Source of the DNA: JANNOG01 sp964516515
GTDB lineage: Bacteria; Actinomycetota; Actinomycetes; Actinomycetales; JBBAYJ01
Direction of reading: 5' to 3'
DNA length: 11,594 nt
NCBI GenBank assembly: GCA_964516515.1
Contig: CAZEYA010000126.1
Span: 1-11,594, forward strand
Shown here in pieces: positions 1 through 6,569 of this stretch. The translations under genes were made by a program, and so were the position numbers. The notes under the pieces were generated by a model. The model worked only from the letters and a program-made list of their open reading frames with translations. It ran no database searches and was not told the origin of the DNA. Position 1 is the first letter of the stretch, and each line of letters begins with the position of its first letter.

Positions 1-571
1 TGCCCACGGCCTGCACCGCGTCGACGTGCAGGGGAATCCCGTACTCGGCGGCCCGCCCTGCCAGCCACCCGACCGGCTGCACCGCCCCCACCTCGTTGTT
101 GGCCCACATGCACCCGATCAGCGCGACGGTCGCCGGGCCACCACCCTCGAGCACGGCAGCGCCCACTGCGGCCGCATCGAGCACGCCGTCGGTGCCGACC
201 GACAGCGGCACCACCACAGCACCCTCGGACTCGAGGGCGACGGCGGCGGCCTGCACCGCCGGGTGCTCGACCGCGCTGATCAGTACGCGGCGCCGCCGTG
301 GATCGGCTCGGTGACGGCTGCGGAACAGCCCCGCAACGGCGATGTTGTCGGCCTCGGTGCCGCCGGACGTGAAGACGACCTCGTCGGCGGCGCAGCCGAG
401 CGCCGCCGCGATCGACTCGCGCGCGTCCTCCAGCGCCCGCCGAGCCGCCCGGCCGGCCGTGTGCGATGACGCGGCATTGCCGGTCAACGCAGCCGCGCCG
501 ACATAGGCGTCCAGCGCCGCACGCCGGACCGGGGTGGTCGCGGCATGATCCAGGTACAGCTGGCGGGTCAC
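1..571 (-). CDS. iscS: Cysteine desulfurase, IscS/NifS family (N-terminal part; 3' end beyond left edge)
   Basis: This is a PLP-dependent class V aminotransferase-fold enzyme that takes sulfur from L-cysteine for Fe-S cluster assembly and tRNA thiolation in the cytoplasm. About 190 residues are present. They open with the family motif YLDHAATTPV, followed by a GNAASSHTAGR stretch, the phosphate-binding TSGGTEADN loop, the ISAVEHPAV histidine that stacks on PLP, WANNEVG, and HVDAVQAVG with the PLP-ring aspartate. The Schiff-base lysine and catalytic cysteine would lie past base 1, so activity cannot be judged. I chose the GTG at 571 because it puts the motif about 5 residues from the N-terminus, as in mycobacterial IscS. 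A GTG at 592 is in frame and also possible. Neither has a clear Shine-Dalgarno sequence. It lies downstream of etfA, separated by about 160 bases that hold a tandem repeat array. Confidence 0.9.
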   Translation of the reverse strand, partial: MTRQLYLDHAATTPVRRAALDAYVGAAALTGNAASSHTAGRAARRALEDARESIAAALGCAADEVVFTSGGTEADNIAVAGLFRSRHRADPRRRRVLISAVEHPAVQAAAVALESEGAVVVPLSVGTDGVLDAAAVGAAVLEGGGPATVALIGCMWANNEVGAVQPVGWLAGRAAEYGIPLHVDAVQAVG

Positions 572-605
572 GGGGTCGAGGGTAACGACCACCGCGGAGA
601 CAACC

Positions 606-740
606 CGTCGATCACGGATCGACGCGGCACGGTTCGACGCGTCACGGCTCGACGCGGCACGACTCGACGCGTCACGGTTCGACGCGTCACGGTTCGACGC
701 GGCACGACTCGACGCGTCACGGTTCGACGCGTCACGGCCG
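606..740. repeat. 15-bp tandem repeat array between etfA and iscS
   Basis: Eight units of 15 bp run from 621 to 740, with a decayed ninth at about 606-620. The main unit is gacgcgtcacggttc and a variant is gacgcggcacgactc. The order shows a higher period: the three units at 651-695 recur at 696-740 with only the last two bases changed, a 45-bp duplication. The main unit contains the 8-bp palindrome GACGCGTC, so copies can pair with each other in DNA or RNA. The etfA stop codon lies inside the unit nearest etfA. The array fills most of the etfA-iscS gap. Function is unknown; mRNA structure, transcript processing, or slippage without function are all possible. Confidence 0.93.
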
Positions 741-1706
741 GCGCTTGCGGATCTCCTCGATCGCCGCCGGAAGTACGGCCGACAGGTCCCCCACGACCCC
801 GAAATCGGCCATCTCGAAGATCGGCGCCTCGCTGTCCTTGTTGATGGCGACCACCGTCTTGGAGGTCTGCATACCGGCCCGGTGCTGGATGGCACCGGAG
901 ATCCCGGCAGCGACGTACAGCTGAGGCGAGACCGTCTTCCCGGTCTGCCCCACCTGGTTGGCGTGCGGGTACCAGCCGGCGTCCACGGCGGCACGCGAGG
1001 CGCCCACGGCCGCGCCCAAAGCGTCGGCCAGCGCCTCGACCTGAGCGAAGTTTCCGTTGGTGCCCCGCCCGCCGGAGACCACGGTGGACGCCTCGGCCAG
1101 GTCGGGGCGACCCGAGGCCTCGCGCGGCTCTCGTCCGGTGATCCGCGCGGCCCTGGCCGCAGCGGAGATCTCGGGGATGAATGCCTCCACCACGGACTCC
1201 ACCGGTGCCTCCTGCGGCGCCACCGCGTTCGGCTTGACGCACACGATCGGAATGCCGTGGGTGACCGTGCAACGCGTGGCGAACGCGCCGGCGAAGGCCG
1301 ACTTCGTGGCGATCACGGAGCCGATCTGCGAGCCCTCGTCCGGTTGCAGCTCGACGTCGACCGCGTCGGTGATGACACCGGACTCGATGAGCACCGCCAA
1401 TCGGCCGGCCACCTCCTTCCCGCTGGAGCTGCTGGGCAGCAGGACGGCCACGGGTGAGGTGACAGCGACCAGCTGGGCGAGGGTCTCGGCCGCCGGGGCG
1501 ATGAGGTGGTCGAGCACCTCGGTGGCGTCGACCGCGAAGACCCGGCCGGCACCGTGCTCGGCGAGCAAGGGGGCCGCCGCCGCCGCCTCGGGACCGATCA
1601 CCACGGCGACCGGATCACCGATCCGCCGCGCCAGCGTGAGGAGTTCGAGGCCGGCCTTGCGGACCGGACCGCCGTCGTGCTCGATGAGGACCAGGACTGC
1701 AGACAC
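732..1706 (-). CDS. etfA: Electron transfer flavoprotein, alpha subunit
   Basis: This is the FAD-binding subunit of the EtfAB heterodimer, a soluble carrier that takes electrons from acyl-CoA and other flavin dehydrogenases and passes them to an ETF:quinone oxidoreductase. The 324 residues have the usual layout: an N-terminal domain (about 1-190) and a C-terminal FAD domain with SGGRG at 211-215, GQTGKTV at 253-259 and the ETF-alpha signature from LYVAAGISGAIQHRAG to VAIN (263-289). The GTG start at 1706 is preferred because AAAGGA sits 5 bases upstream and the protein then starts MSAVLVLIEH, as in relatives. A TTG at 1724 would overlap etfB and has no such site. The start lies 10 bases after the etfB stop, so the two are cotranscribed and probably made in equal amounts. 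The stop codon lies within the first unit of the 15-bp repeat array. Confidence 0.96.
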   Translation of the reverse strand: MSAVLVLIEHDGGPVRKAGLELLTLARRIGDPVAVVIGPEAAAAAPLLAEHGAGRVFAVDATEVLDHLIAPAAETLAQLVAVTSPVAVLLPSSSSGKEVAGRLAVLIESGVITDAVDVELQPDEGSQIGSVIATKSAFAGAFATRCTVTHGIPIVCVKPNAVAPQEAPVESVVEAFIPEISAAARAARITGREPREASGRPDLAEASTVVSGGRGTNGNFAQVEALADALGAAVGASRAAVDAGWYPHANQVGQTGKTVSPQLYVAAGISGAIQHRAGMQTSKTVVAINKDSEAPIFEMADFGVVGDLSAVLPAAIEEIRKRRP

Positions 1707-1711
1707 CGGTT

Positions 1712-1717
1712 TCCTTT
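1712..1717 (-). promoter_or_regulatory. Ribosome binding site of etfA
   Basis: AAAGGA on the minus strand lies 5 bases before the GTG at 1706. Its first A is the last base of the etfB TGA, so termination of etfB places ribosomes on this site. It decides the GTG start against the TTG at 1724. Confidence 0.75.
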
Positions 1718-2514
1718 CAGACAAGCTTGTGAGAGACGAGGTACTCGACCAGCTGGGCGCCGCCGGTGCCGTCGTCGGTGATGACCGTGCCCGCGGCCTT
1801 CGGTGGCCTGGGCTCGGCGGCGACGGTGCGGGTCCACGCGGCGGCCAGGCCGACCTCCTCGGCGGGGATACCGAGGTCGGCGAGGCTCAGCCGGGTGACC
1901 GGCTTCTTCTTCGCCGACATGATCCCCTTGAACGAGGGGTAGCGCGGCTCGTTGATCTGGTCGGTCACACTGACGATCGCGGGCAGCGATGCCTCGACGG
2001 TCTCGACGCTGGTGTCACCATCGCGGCGGATCCGGACGGTACCGGCTGCGGCGTCGACGGTCAGCTCGGCGGCATAGGTCAGCTGCGGTAGCCCGAGCCG
2101 CTGGGCGATCATGGCCGGCACCACACCGGTCCCGCCGTCGGTCGAGGACATCCCCGTGATCACCAGGTCGGGCGACTGCGCGGCGATGGCGGCGGCGACG
2201 ATCCGGGAGGTGGCAACGGCGTCAGAGCCCTGGATGGCCGGGTCGTCGACGTGGACCCCGGCATCCGCGCCCATCTGCAGCGACTTCTTGATCGCGTAGG
2301 CCGCATCCTCGGGTCCGACGGTCAGCACGACCACCTGCGGTCGCTCGCCGGTGGCGCCGATGGCGTCCGCGACGACCAGGGCCTCCTCGACCGCGTACTC
2401 ATCCAGCTCGCTCAGCAGCCCGTCGACACCGGCCCGGTCGGTCGTCAGATCCGCCTCGAACCGGCGGCCGGCCTGGGCGTCGGGCACGTACTTGACACAG
2501 ACAATGATCTTCAT
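1717..2514 (-). CDS. etfB: Electron transfer flavoprotein, beta subunit
   Basis: This is the partner of EtfA; in the family the beta subunit binds AMP and contacts dehydrogenases. The 265 residues are of normal length. Visible marks are the N-terminal CVKYVPD (6-12), LDEYAVEEAL (37-46), a GMSSTDGGTG nucleotide-binding loop (121-130), and the conserved beta-subunit segment at about 181-204, where VSVTDQINEPRYPSFKGIM leads to a lysine-rich AKKKP. The C-terminal VEYLVSHKLV helix is also typical. The ATG start has a strong GAGGAG site 7 bases upstream. The gene begins 33 bases after the acyltransferase stop and precedes etfA, so it probably shares a transcript with the methyltransferase and acyltransferase genes, although the strong ribosome site would let it be translated independently. 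Confidence 0.97.
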   Translation of the reverse strand: MKIIVCVKYVPDAQAGRRFEADLTTDRAGVDGLLSELDEYAVEEALVVADAIGATGERPQVVVLTVGPEDAAYAIKKSLQMGADAGVHVDDPAIQGSDAVATSRIVAAAIAAQSPDLVITGMSSTDGGTGVVPAMIAQRLGLPQLTYAAELTVDAAAGTVRIRRDGDTSVETVEASLPAIVSVTDQINEPRYPSFKGIMSAKKKPVTRLSLADLGIPAEEVGLAAAWTRTVAAEPRPPKAAGTVITDDGTGGAQLVEYLVSHKLV

Positions 2515-2521
2515 CGGAACG

Positions 2522-2527
2522 CTCCTC
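2522..2527 (-). promoter_or_regulatory. Ribosome binding site of etfB
   Basis: GAGGAG on the minus strand is 7 bases before the ATG at 2514, the strongest Shine-Dalgarno match in the left block. It is flanked by CGCT and AGCG (2520-2531 overall), which could form a small 4-bp hairpin around it. That hairpin is too short to claim regulation. Confidence 0.7.
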
Positions 2528-2547
2528 AGCGCGGGTGACGACTTATG

Positions 2548-3300
2548 TTAACGGCGGGTAACCCCTGGCTCGGACCCGCCTGTCCCCTCGTGACCCAGGC
2601 GCTGGTGCCAGCGGGCCAGCTCGTCGAAGGCCTGCCGGGTCTGCTCGGCCTGCGACCAGCGGGCGTGACGATCGGCGACCATCGTGGCGGGTGTGCCCGC
2701 CAGCACGGCGCCCGGCGGGTGGCTGCCCCGGACCACGGCGTGCGCCGCCACGACGGTGCCTTCGCCCAGCACGGCGCCGCGCAGCACCGTGCTGCGGACC
2801 CCCAGCCACGACCCGGGGCCGATCCGTACCGGTGTCTTGACCAAGCCCTGGTCCTTGATCGGGCGGTGCGGATCGTCGTGGACGTGGTCGAAGTCGGCGA
2901 TATAGGTCCAATCCGCAACCAGGGTCGCCGCGCCGATCTCGATGTCCAGCCAGCAGTTCACTCTGGCGTCGACCCCGAAGACGGCGCGGTCGCCGATCCG
3001 CAGCACGCCCTCGTGGGCGCGCAGCGCGCACCGGTCGCCGACGTGGACGAAGGCCCCGATGTCCAGCCGGCCGCGGCCCGGCACGGTCTCGATGACCAGG
3101 TCACGCCCCAGGAAGACCATCCCGCGCGTGATGACGTCGGGGTGCGCCAACCGGAAGACCAGCAGCCGCCAGTACCGCAGCAGGTACCCGGGCGTCAGTG
3201 CGCGACGGCGCCACACCCAGGCCAGTGACGCTCGGCTCAGGTGGCGGTACTGGGCCGGGTGCCTGCCATGGCGCAGTCGGTGGGCCCACGCCCGGACCAC
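2548..3300 (-). CDS. Left-handed beta-helix (hexapeptide) acyltransferase
   Basis: The protein has 250 residues. The N-terminal 75 or so are basic and aromatic-rich with no known motif. Residues about 78-208 form the hexapeptide coil series seen in WbbJ/maltose-acetyltransferase-type enzymes: LDIGAFVHVGDRCAL, LRIGDRAVFGVDARVN, IEIGAATLVA, VRIGPGSWLGVRSTVLRGAVLGEGTVVAAHAVVRGSHPPGAVLAGTPATMV. His residues in DFDHVHDDPHRPI (136-148) are candidates for the catalytic base. The family moves acetyl or another acyl group from CoA to a sugar or other hydroxyl; this substrate is unknown. It recalls mycobacterial Rv3034c, which I remember as a candidate acyltransferase for methylglucose lipopolysaccharide. 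The GTG start is 2 bases after the methyltransferase TGA and lacks its own clear ribosome site, which points to translational coupling. The C-terminal tail (about 209-250) is charged and ends in Arg-Arg. Confidence 0.87.
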   Translation of the reverse strand: MVRAWAHRLRHGRHPAQYRHLSRASLAWVWRRRALTPGYLLRYWRLLVFRLAHPDVITRGMVFLGRDLVIETVPGRGRLDIGAFVHVGDRCALRAHEGVLRIGDRAVFGVDARVNCWLDIEIGAATLVADWTYIADFDHVHDDPHRPIKDQGLVKTPVRIGPGSWLGVRSTVLRGAVLGEGTVVAAHAVVRGSHPPGAVLAGTPATMVADRHARWSQAEQTRQAFDELARWHQRLGHEGTGGSEPGVTRR

Positions 3301-3302
3301 GC

Positions 3303-4268
3303 TCAGGCTCGGACGCCCGTCAAGGACACGTTGTAGAACAAGTCGTCGGGCAGCACCCGGCCCAGCACCCGGTCGAGGGCGCCGGCGCGCTGCCATGCCC
3401 GGTAGGCGAACATCGCCCAGTTCCAGCCCAGCCGATCGGGATTGACGGCCGCCTCGAAGGTGCGCACCGGCCAGCCGATCAGGGCCGCCACCAGCTCCTG
3501 CCCGCCGGTGGCGACGTCCACAGCCCCGGCCCGCAACGCAAGCCGAGCGAGGTCTCCGGGCATGAAGGTGTGCAGGTCGACGACCGCTTCCAGGGCCGCC
3601 GCACGGGAGGACTCGGCCAGCTCGGCCGCGGGGCGGGCCCAGCGCGCCCGCAGCGGTGGCAGCGCCGTCACTCGCGTCGTCACCTCCCAGGTGATCCGGC
3701 CCAACAGCCGGGCGTAGGCGTCGCCGATCCGGCTCGGCTCGCCGGCGAACAACAGCCGACCGCCGGGGCGCAGCACCCGCAGGCACTCCCGCAGCCCGGC
3801 CTCGACGTCGCGTACGTGATGCAGCACGGCGTGACCGAGCACCAGGTCGAAGCTGCCGTCCTCGAACGGCAGGTCCTCGATCCCGGCGACTGCGCCGCTG
3901 ACCCGGCCTGGCACGTCGAAGCCGAGCGAGCGGGCATTGTCCTTCGCCACGTCGACCATGCCGGGCGAGACGTCGCTGAGGACCACCTCGTCCAGCCACC
4001 CGGCCTGGCGCAGGTTGAGCGAGAAGAATCCGGTACCGGCACCGATCTCCAGCGCCCGGCCGAACGGCCGCATCGCCGCGGCGGCCGCGGGACCGAGCGC
4101 CGCGAGGAAACGGTCGCCGGCGAAGTCCATGCACCGCTGGTCGAAGGAGATCGACCACTTGTCGTCGTAGGTCGTCGACTCCCAGTCGTGGTAGATCACC
4201 TGGGCCAGCGCCGGATCGTCGAACGCAGCCTGCACTCGTTCGGCGCTCACCGGAGGATTCGCGTTCAC
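3303..4268 (-). CDS. Class I SAM-dependent methyltransferase
   Basis: The protein has 321 residues if the GTG at 4268 is used (a GTG at 4250 is the other option). The Rossmann core is clear: motif I LEIGAGTGFF (73-82), an acidic ribose-binding Asp99 in LSDVSPGMV, the motif II region LPFEDGSFDLVLGHAVLHHV (132-151), and VLRPGGRLLF (164-173). Before the core is an unusual conserved-looking segment, YDDKWSISFDQRCMDF (34-49). After it is a long C-terminal region ending FYNVSLTGVRA. The head and tail remind me of mycobacterial Rv3038c-type proteins near the methylglucose lipopolysaccharide genes. The methyl acceptor cannot be read from sequence; a sugar hydroxyl or a lipid is plausible. It is the first gene of the leftward set, diverging from glgX, and is coupled to the acyltransferase by a 2-base gap. 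Confidence 0.88.
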   Translation of the reverse strand: MNANPPVSAERVQAAFDDPALAQVIYHDWESTTYDDKWSISFDQRCMDFAGDRFLAALGPAAAAAMRPFGRALEIGAGTGFFSLNLRQAGWLDEVVLSDVSPGMVDVAKDNARSLGFDVPGRVSGAVAGIEDLPFEDGSFDLVLGHAVLHHVRDVEAGLRECLRVLRPGGRLLFAGEPSRIGDAYARLLGRITWEVTTRVTALPPLRARWARPAAELAESSRAAALEAVVDLHTFMPGDLARLALRAGAVDVATGGQELVAALIGWPVRTFEAAVNPDRLGWNWAMFAYRAWQRAGALDRVLGRVLPDDLFYNVSLTGVRA

Positions 4269-4275
4269 GTGTCGG

Positions 4276-4307
4276 AGTCTGCCAGCCGCGACACGGCCAG
4301 GCAGACT
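4276..4307. promoter_or_regulatory. Inverted repeat in the divergent glgX-methyltransferase gap
   Basis: AGTCTGCC (4276-4283) and its exact complement GGCAGACT (4300-4307) are separated by 16 bases, so half-sites are 24 bp apart centre to centre. They occupy the short interval between the start of the methyltransferase (4268) and the preferred start of glgX (4314). The position fits an operator for a dimeric regulator controlling both operons, or a hairpin in the glgX leader just before its start. No regulator is known, and I see no convincing -10 or -35 boxes. Confidence 0.45.
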
Positions 4308-4313
4308 GCTCCG

Positions 4314-6521
4314 GTGCTGCCGCCCGTCGTCCCCGCGGATGAGCAACGGCACCTCGCACCTGCCACCAATCCGACACGACTGGGCGTTCACCTGCGCGCA
4401 GGCGGCGTGGACGCCGCCGTCTTCGCGGAGAACGCAGACAGCGTGGAGGTGTGCCTCGTCGACGTCGACGAAGCAGGCCGGCGCAGCCAGCGGCGGGTGG
4501 CGCTGCCGCACCGCGTCAACGGGATCTGGCACGCCCACCTCCCGGGAGTCAGCGCGGGACAGCACTACGGGGTGCGGGTGCACGGCCCATGGCGGCCCGG
4601 CGAGGGGCACCGGTTCAATTCCGCCAAGCTGCTGCTGGACCCGTACGCCCGGGCGGTGGTCCCACCCGGACGGATGGGTCCGGAGCTGTTCGGCCACACC
4701 GTCGATCACCACCTGATGGGTGACCCCTACGTGGCCAGCACCGTCGATTCCCTGGCCACCGCCCCGCTCGGCGTGGTCGTCGACGAGGCCTTCGAGTGGG
4801 GCGCGGACCGCCGCCCCGGGATCGGCTGGGACGACACCGTCATCTACGAAGCGCATGTCAAGGGACTGACGATGCGCCACCCCGGCGTTCCGGACGAGAT
4901 CCGTGGCAGCTACCAGGCGCTCGGTCATCCTGCAGTGCTCTCCCATCTGAACGAGCTGGGGATCACGACGATCGAACTGCTGCCGGTGCACGCCAGCGTG
5001 ACCGAAGCCTGGCTGACGCAGCAGGGCCTGACGAACTATTGGGGCTACAACACCCTCGGATTCTTCGCCCCGGACACGAGGTTCAGCGCCGCCGCGCGGC
5101 ACGACGGATCTCCGAGGGCGGTCATCGACGAGTTCAAGACGATGGTCAGGAACCTGCACACAGCGGGCATCGAGGTGGTGCTGGACGTCGTCTACAACCA
5201 CACCTGCGAGGGGGGCAACGGCGGCCCCACGCTGTCGTGGCGGGGTCTCGACAATGCCGCCTATTACCGGACATCGGGCGTGCTGTACCCGGACACCACA
5301 GGGACGGGCAACTCGCTGAACTTCGGCCATCCCGAAGTGATCAAGCAGGTGCTCGACTCGCTGCGGTACTGGGTCGAGGTGATGCATGTCGACGGTTTCC
5401 GTTTCGACCTCATGACGACCCTGGCCCGCGGCCGCGACGGGTCGTTCACGCCCGACCACCCGTTGCTGGTCGCGCTGCGGGCCGACCCCGTGCTGCGAGA
5501 GGTCAAGCTGATCGCCGAGCCGTGGGACATCGGCTACGGCGGCTGGCAGACCGGCCGCTTCGGAATCCCGCTCGCCGAGTGGAACGACCGCTACCGCGAC
5601 AGCATCCGCGATTTCTGGCTCACTGGCGGGGCCGCTGAGCGGGCCGGCCGGCCCGGACCCGGGGTCCGGGATCTCGCGACCCGGTTGGCCGGGTCCGAGG
5701 ACCTGTTCAGCTACCTGCGGGGCCCGCTCGCGTCGGTGAACTACATCGCCAGTCACGACGGCTTCACCCTGGCCGACCTCACCATGTACAACGATCGCCG
5801 CAACGAGGCCAACGGCGAGGACAACCGCGACGGCAGTGCCGACAACCGGTCGGACAACCACGGCGTCGAGGGGCCCACGGCCGATCGTGGCGTCGTGGCC
5901 TCCCGCGCGGCCACGACGCGGGCAATGCTGGGGACGTGGGCCGTCAGCACGGGTGTTCCCATGCTGCTGGCGGGTGACGAACTGGGGCGCACCCAGCAGG
6001 GCAACAACAACGCCTACTGCCATGACTCGGATCTGACCTGGGTCGACTGGCAGTACGGCCAGGCCCAGGTGGATCTGATGGACACGACGCGGTTCCTGCT
6101 GCAACTGCGCGCGTCACACCCGGTGTTGCGCCAGCGGGCCTTCTTCACCGGGCGCACGGTGCACGCCGATGGCACCAAGGACCTTGCGTGGTTCACCGCT
6201 GACGGCGACCAGATGAACGACGACGAGTGGTACGACGGCTACCGACGGACCCTGCTGATGTATCTGCACGGCGAGCCGGCCGGTGGCGACTCGCTGCTGG
6301 TGGTCTTCCACGGCGGGCTGCACGCGCACGAGGTCGTGCTGCCGGACCTGCCGTGGGCCAGCCGCTACCGGATGCTGTGGACGTCGGCCGCCGCGCGGCC
6401 CGGTTGGCCCAAGGGCCCGATTCCCGCGACCAGCGGTCCCGGGCCCACCGATCTGTTGCCTGCCGACCGGCTGACTGTCGCGGCCATGACCGTCACCATC
6501 CTCACGGCCCAGCACGGGTGA
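4314..6521 (+). CDS. glgX: Glycogen debranching enzyme GlgX/TreX (isoamylase type, GH13)
   Basis: This enzyme hydrolyses alpha-1,6 branches of glycogen, preferably short branches left by phosphorylase. The 735 residues have the family layout: an N-terminal CBM48-like beta domain (about 20-130, starting TRLGVHLRAGGVDAAVFAENA), a GH13 barrel, and a C-terminal beta domain. Barrel motifs are DVVYNHTCEG, DGFRFDLMT with nucleophile Asp365, LIAEPWDIG with acid/base Glu402, and NYIASHDGF with stabilising Asp482. MNDDEWYDGYRRTLLMYLHG near the C-terminus is typical of GlgX. Start choice is uncertain. GTG at 4314 puts about 20 residues before the CBM48 domain; an in-frame GTG at 4269 would add 15 residues and abut the methyltransferase start. 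Neither has a well-spaced ribosome site. With glgP on the right side of the window it makes a phosphorolysis-plus-debranching pair. In some actinobacteria the homologue is called TreX and sits with treY/treZ, which are not seen here. Confidence 0.96.
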   Translation: MLPPVVPADEQRHLAPATNPTRLGVHLRAGGVDAAVFAENADSVEVCLVDVDEAGRRSQRRVALPHRVNGIWHAHLPGVSAGQHYGVRVHGPWRPGEGHRFNSAKLLLDPYARAVVPPGRMGPELFGHTVDHHLMGDPYVASTVDSLATAPLGVVVDEAFEWGADRRPGIGWDDTVIYEAHVKGLTMRHPGVPDEIRGSYQALGHPAVLSHLNELGITTIELLPVHASVTEAWLTQQGLTNYWGYNTLGFFAPDTRFSAAARHDGSPRAVIDEFKTMVRNLHTAGIEVVLDVVYNHTCEGGNGGPTLSWRGLDNAAYYRTSGVLYPDTTGTGNSLNFGHPEVIKQVLDSLRYWVEVMHVDGFRFDLMTTLARGRDGSFTPDHPLLVALRADPVLREVKLIAEPWDIGYGGWQTGRFGIPLAEWNDRYRDSIRDFWLTGGAAERAGRPGPGVRDLATRLAGSEDLFSYLRGPLASVNYIASHDGFTLADLTMYNDRRNEANGEDNRDGSADNRSDNHGVEGPTADRGVVASRAATTRAMLGTWAVSTGVPMLLAGDELGRTQQGNNNAYCHDSDLTWVDWQYGQAQVDLMDTTRFLLQLRASHPVLRQRAFFTGRTVHADGTKDLAWFTADGDQMNDDEWYDGYRRTLLMYLHGEPAGGDSLLVVFHGGLHAHEVVLPDLPWASRYRMLWTSAAARPGWPKGPIPATSGPGPTDLLPADRLTVAAMTVTILTAQHG

Positions 6522-6545
6522 GAGCGGCATCGTGAGAGCGGCATC
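6518..6545. repeat. 14-bp perfect tandem duplication at the glgX stop
   Basis: gtgagagcggcatc occurs at 6518-6531 and again at 6532-6545 without mismatch. The first copy carries the glgX TGA (6519-6521). It lies in the 48-base glgX-dehydrogenase gap. It looks like a recent slippage duplication; I see no function. Confidence 0.85.
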
Positions 6546-6558
6546 GGTGAGCCGTGGC

Positions 6559-6567
6559 AAGGTGAGG
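6559..6567 (+). promoter_or_regulatory. Ribosome binding site of the dehydrogenase gene
   Basis: AAGGTGAGG precedes the GTG at 6570, with AAGG ending 7 bases before it. It supports that GTG as the start. Confidence 0.65.
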
Positions 6568-6569
6568 GC

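Noticed and set aside
606..740. CRISPR array
   Set aside because: Units are 15 bp, directly adjacent with no spacers, and no cas genes are present.
568..1272. Minus-strand frame ending in an RRTVT-like pentapeptide repeat
   Set aside because: It overlaps etfA in another frame and the peptide repeat is only the 15-bp DNA array read in triplets. No ribosome site or conserved domain.
3198..4313. Long plus-strand open frame running into glgX from the left, which would give a protein of over 1100 residues
   Set aside because: The added part is antisense to the clear methyltransferase and acyltransferase genes and has no domain. GC-rich codon use leaves the opposite strand open. GlgX homologues start close to the CBM48-like domain.
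3301..4377. Acyltransferase frame left open across the methyltransferase, suggesting a 609-residue fusion
   Set aside because: The upstream half is an out-of-frame shadow of the methyltransferase, rich in Arg and Gly. The two genes have separate stop and start codons 2 bases apart.
4269..6104. Minus-strand open frame continuing upstream of the methyltransferase, opposite glgX
   Set aside because: It is a shadow of glgX, whose catalytic motifs are intact, and its translation has no recognisable feature. The methyltransferase homology begins after 4268.
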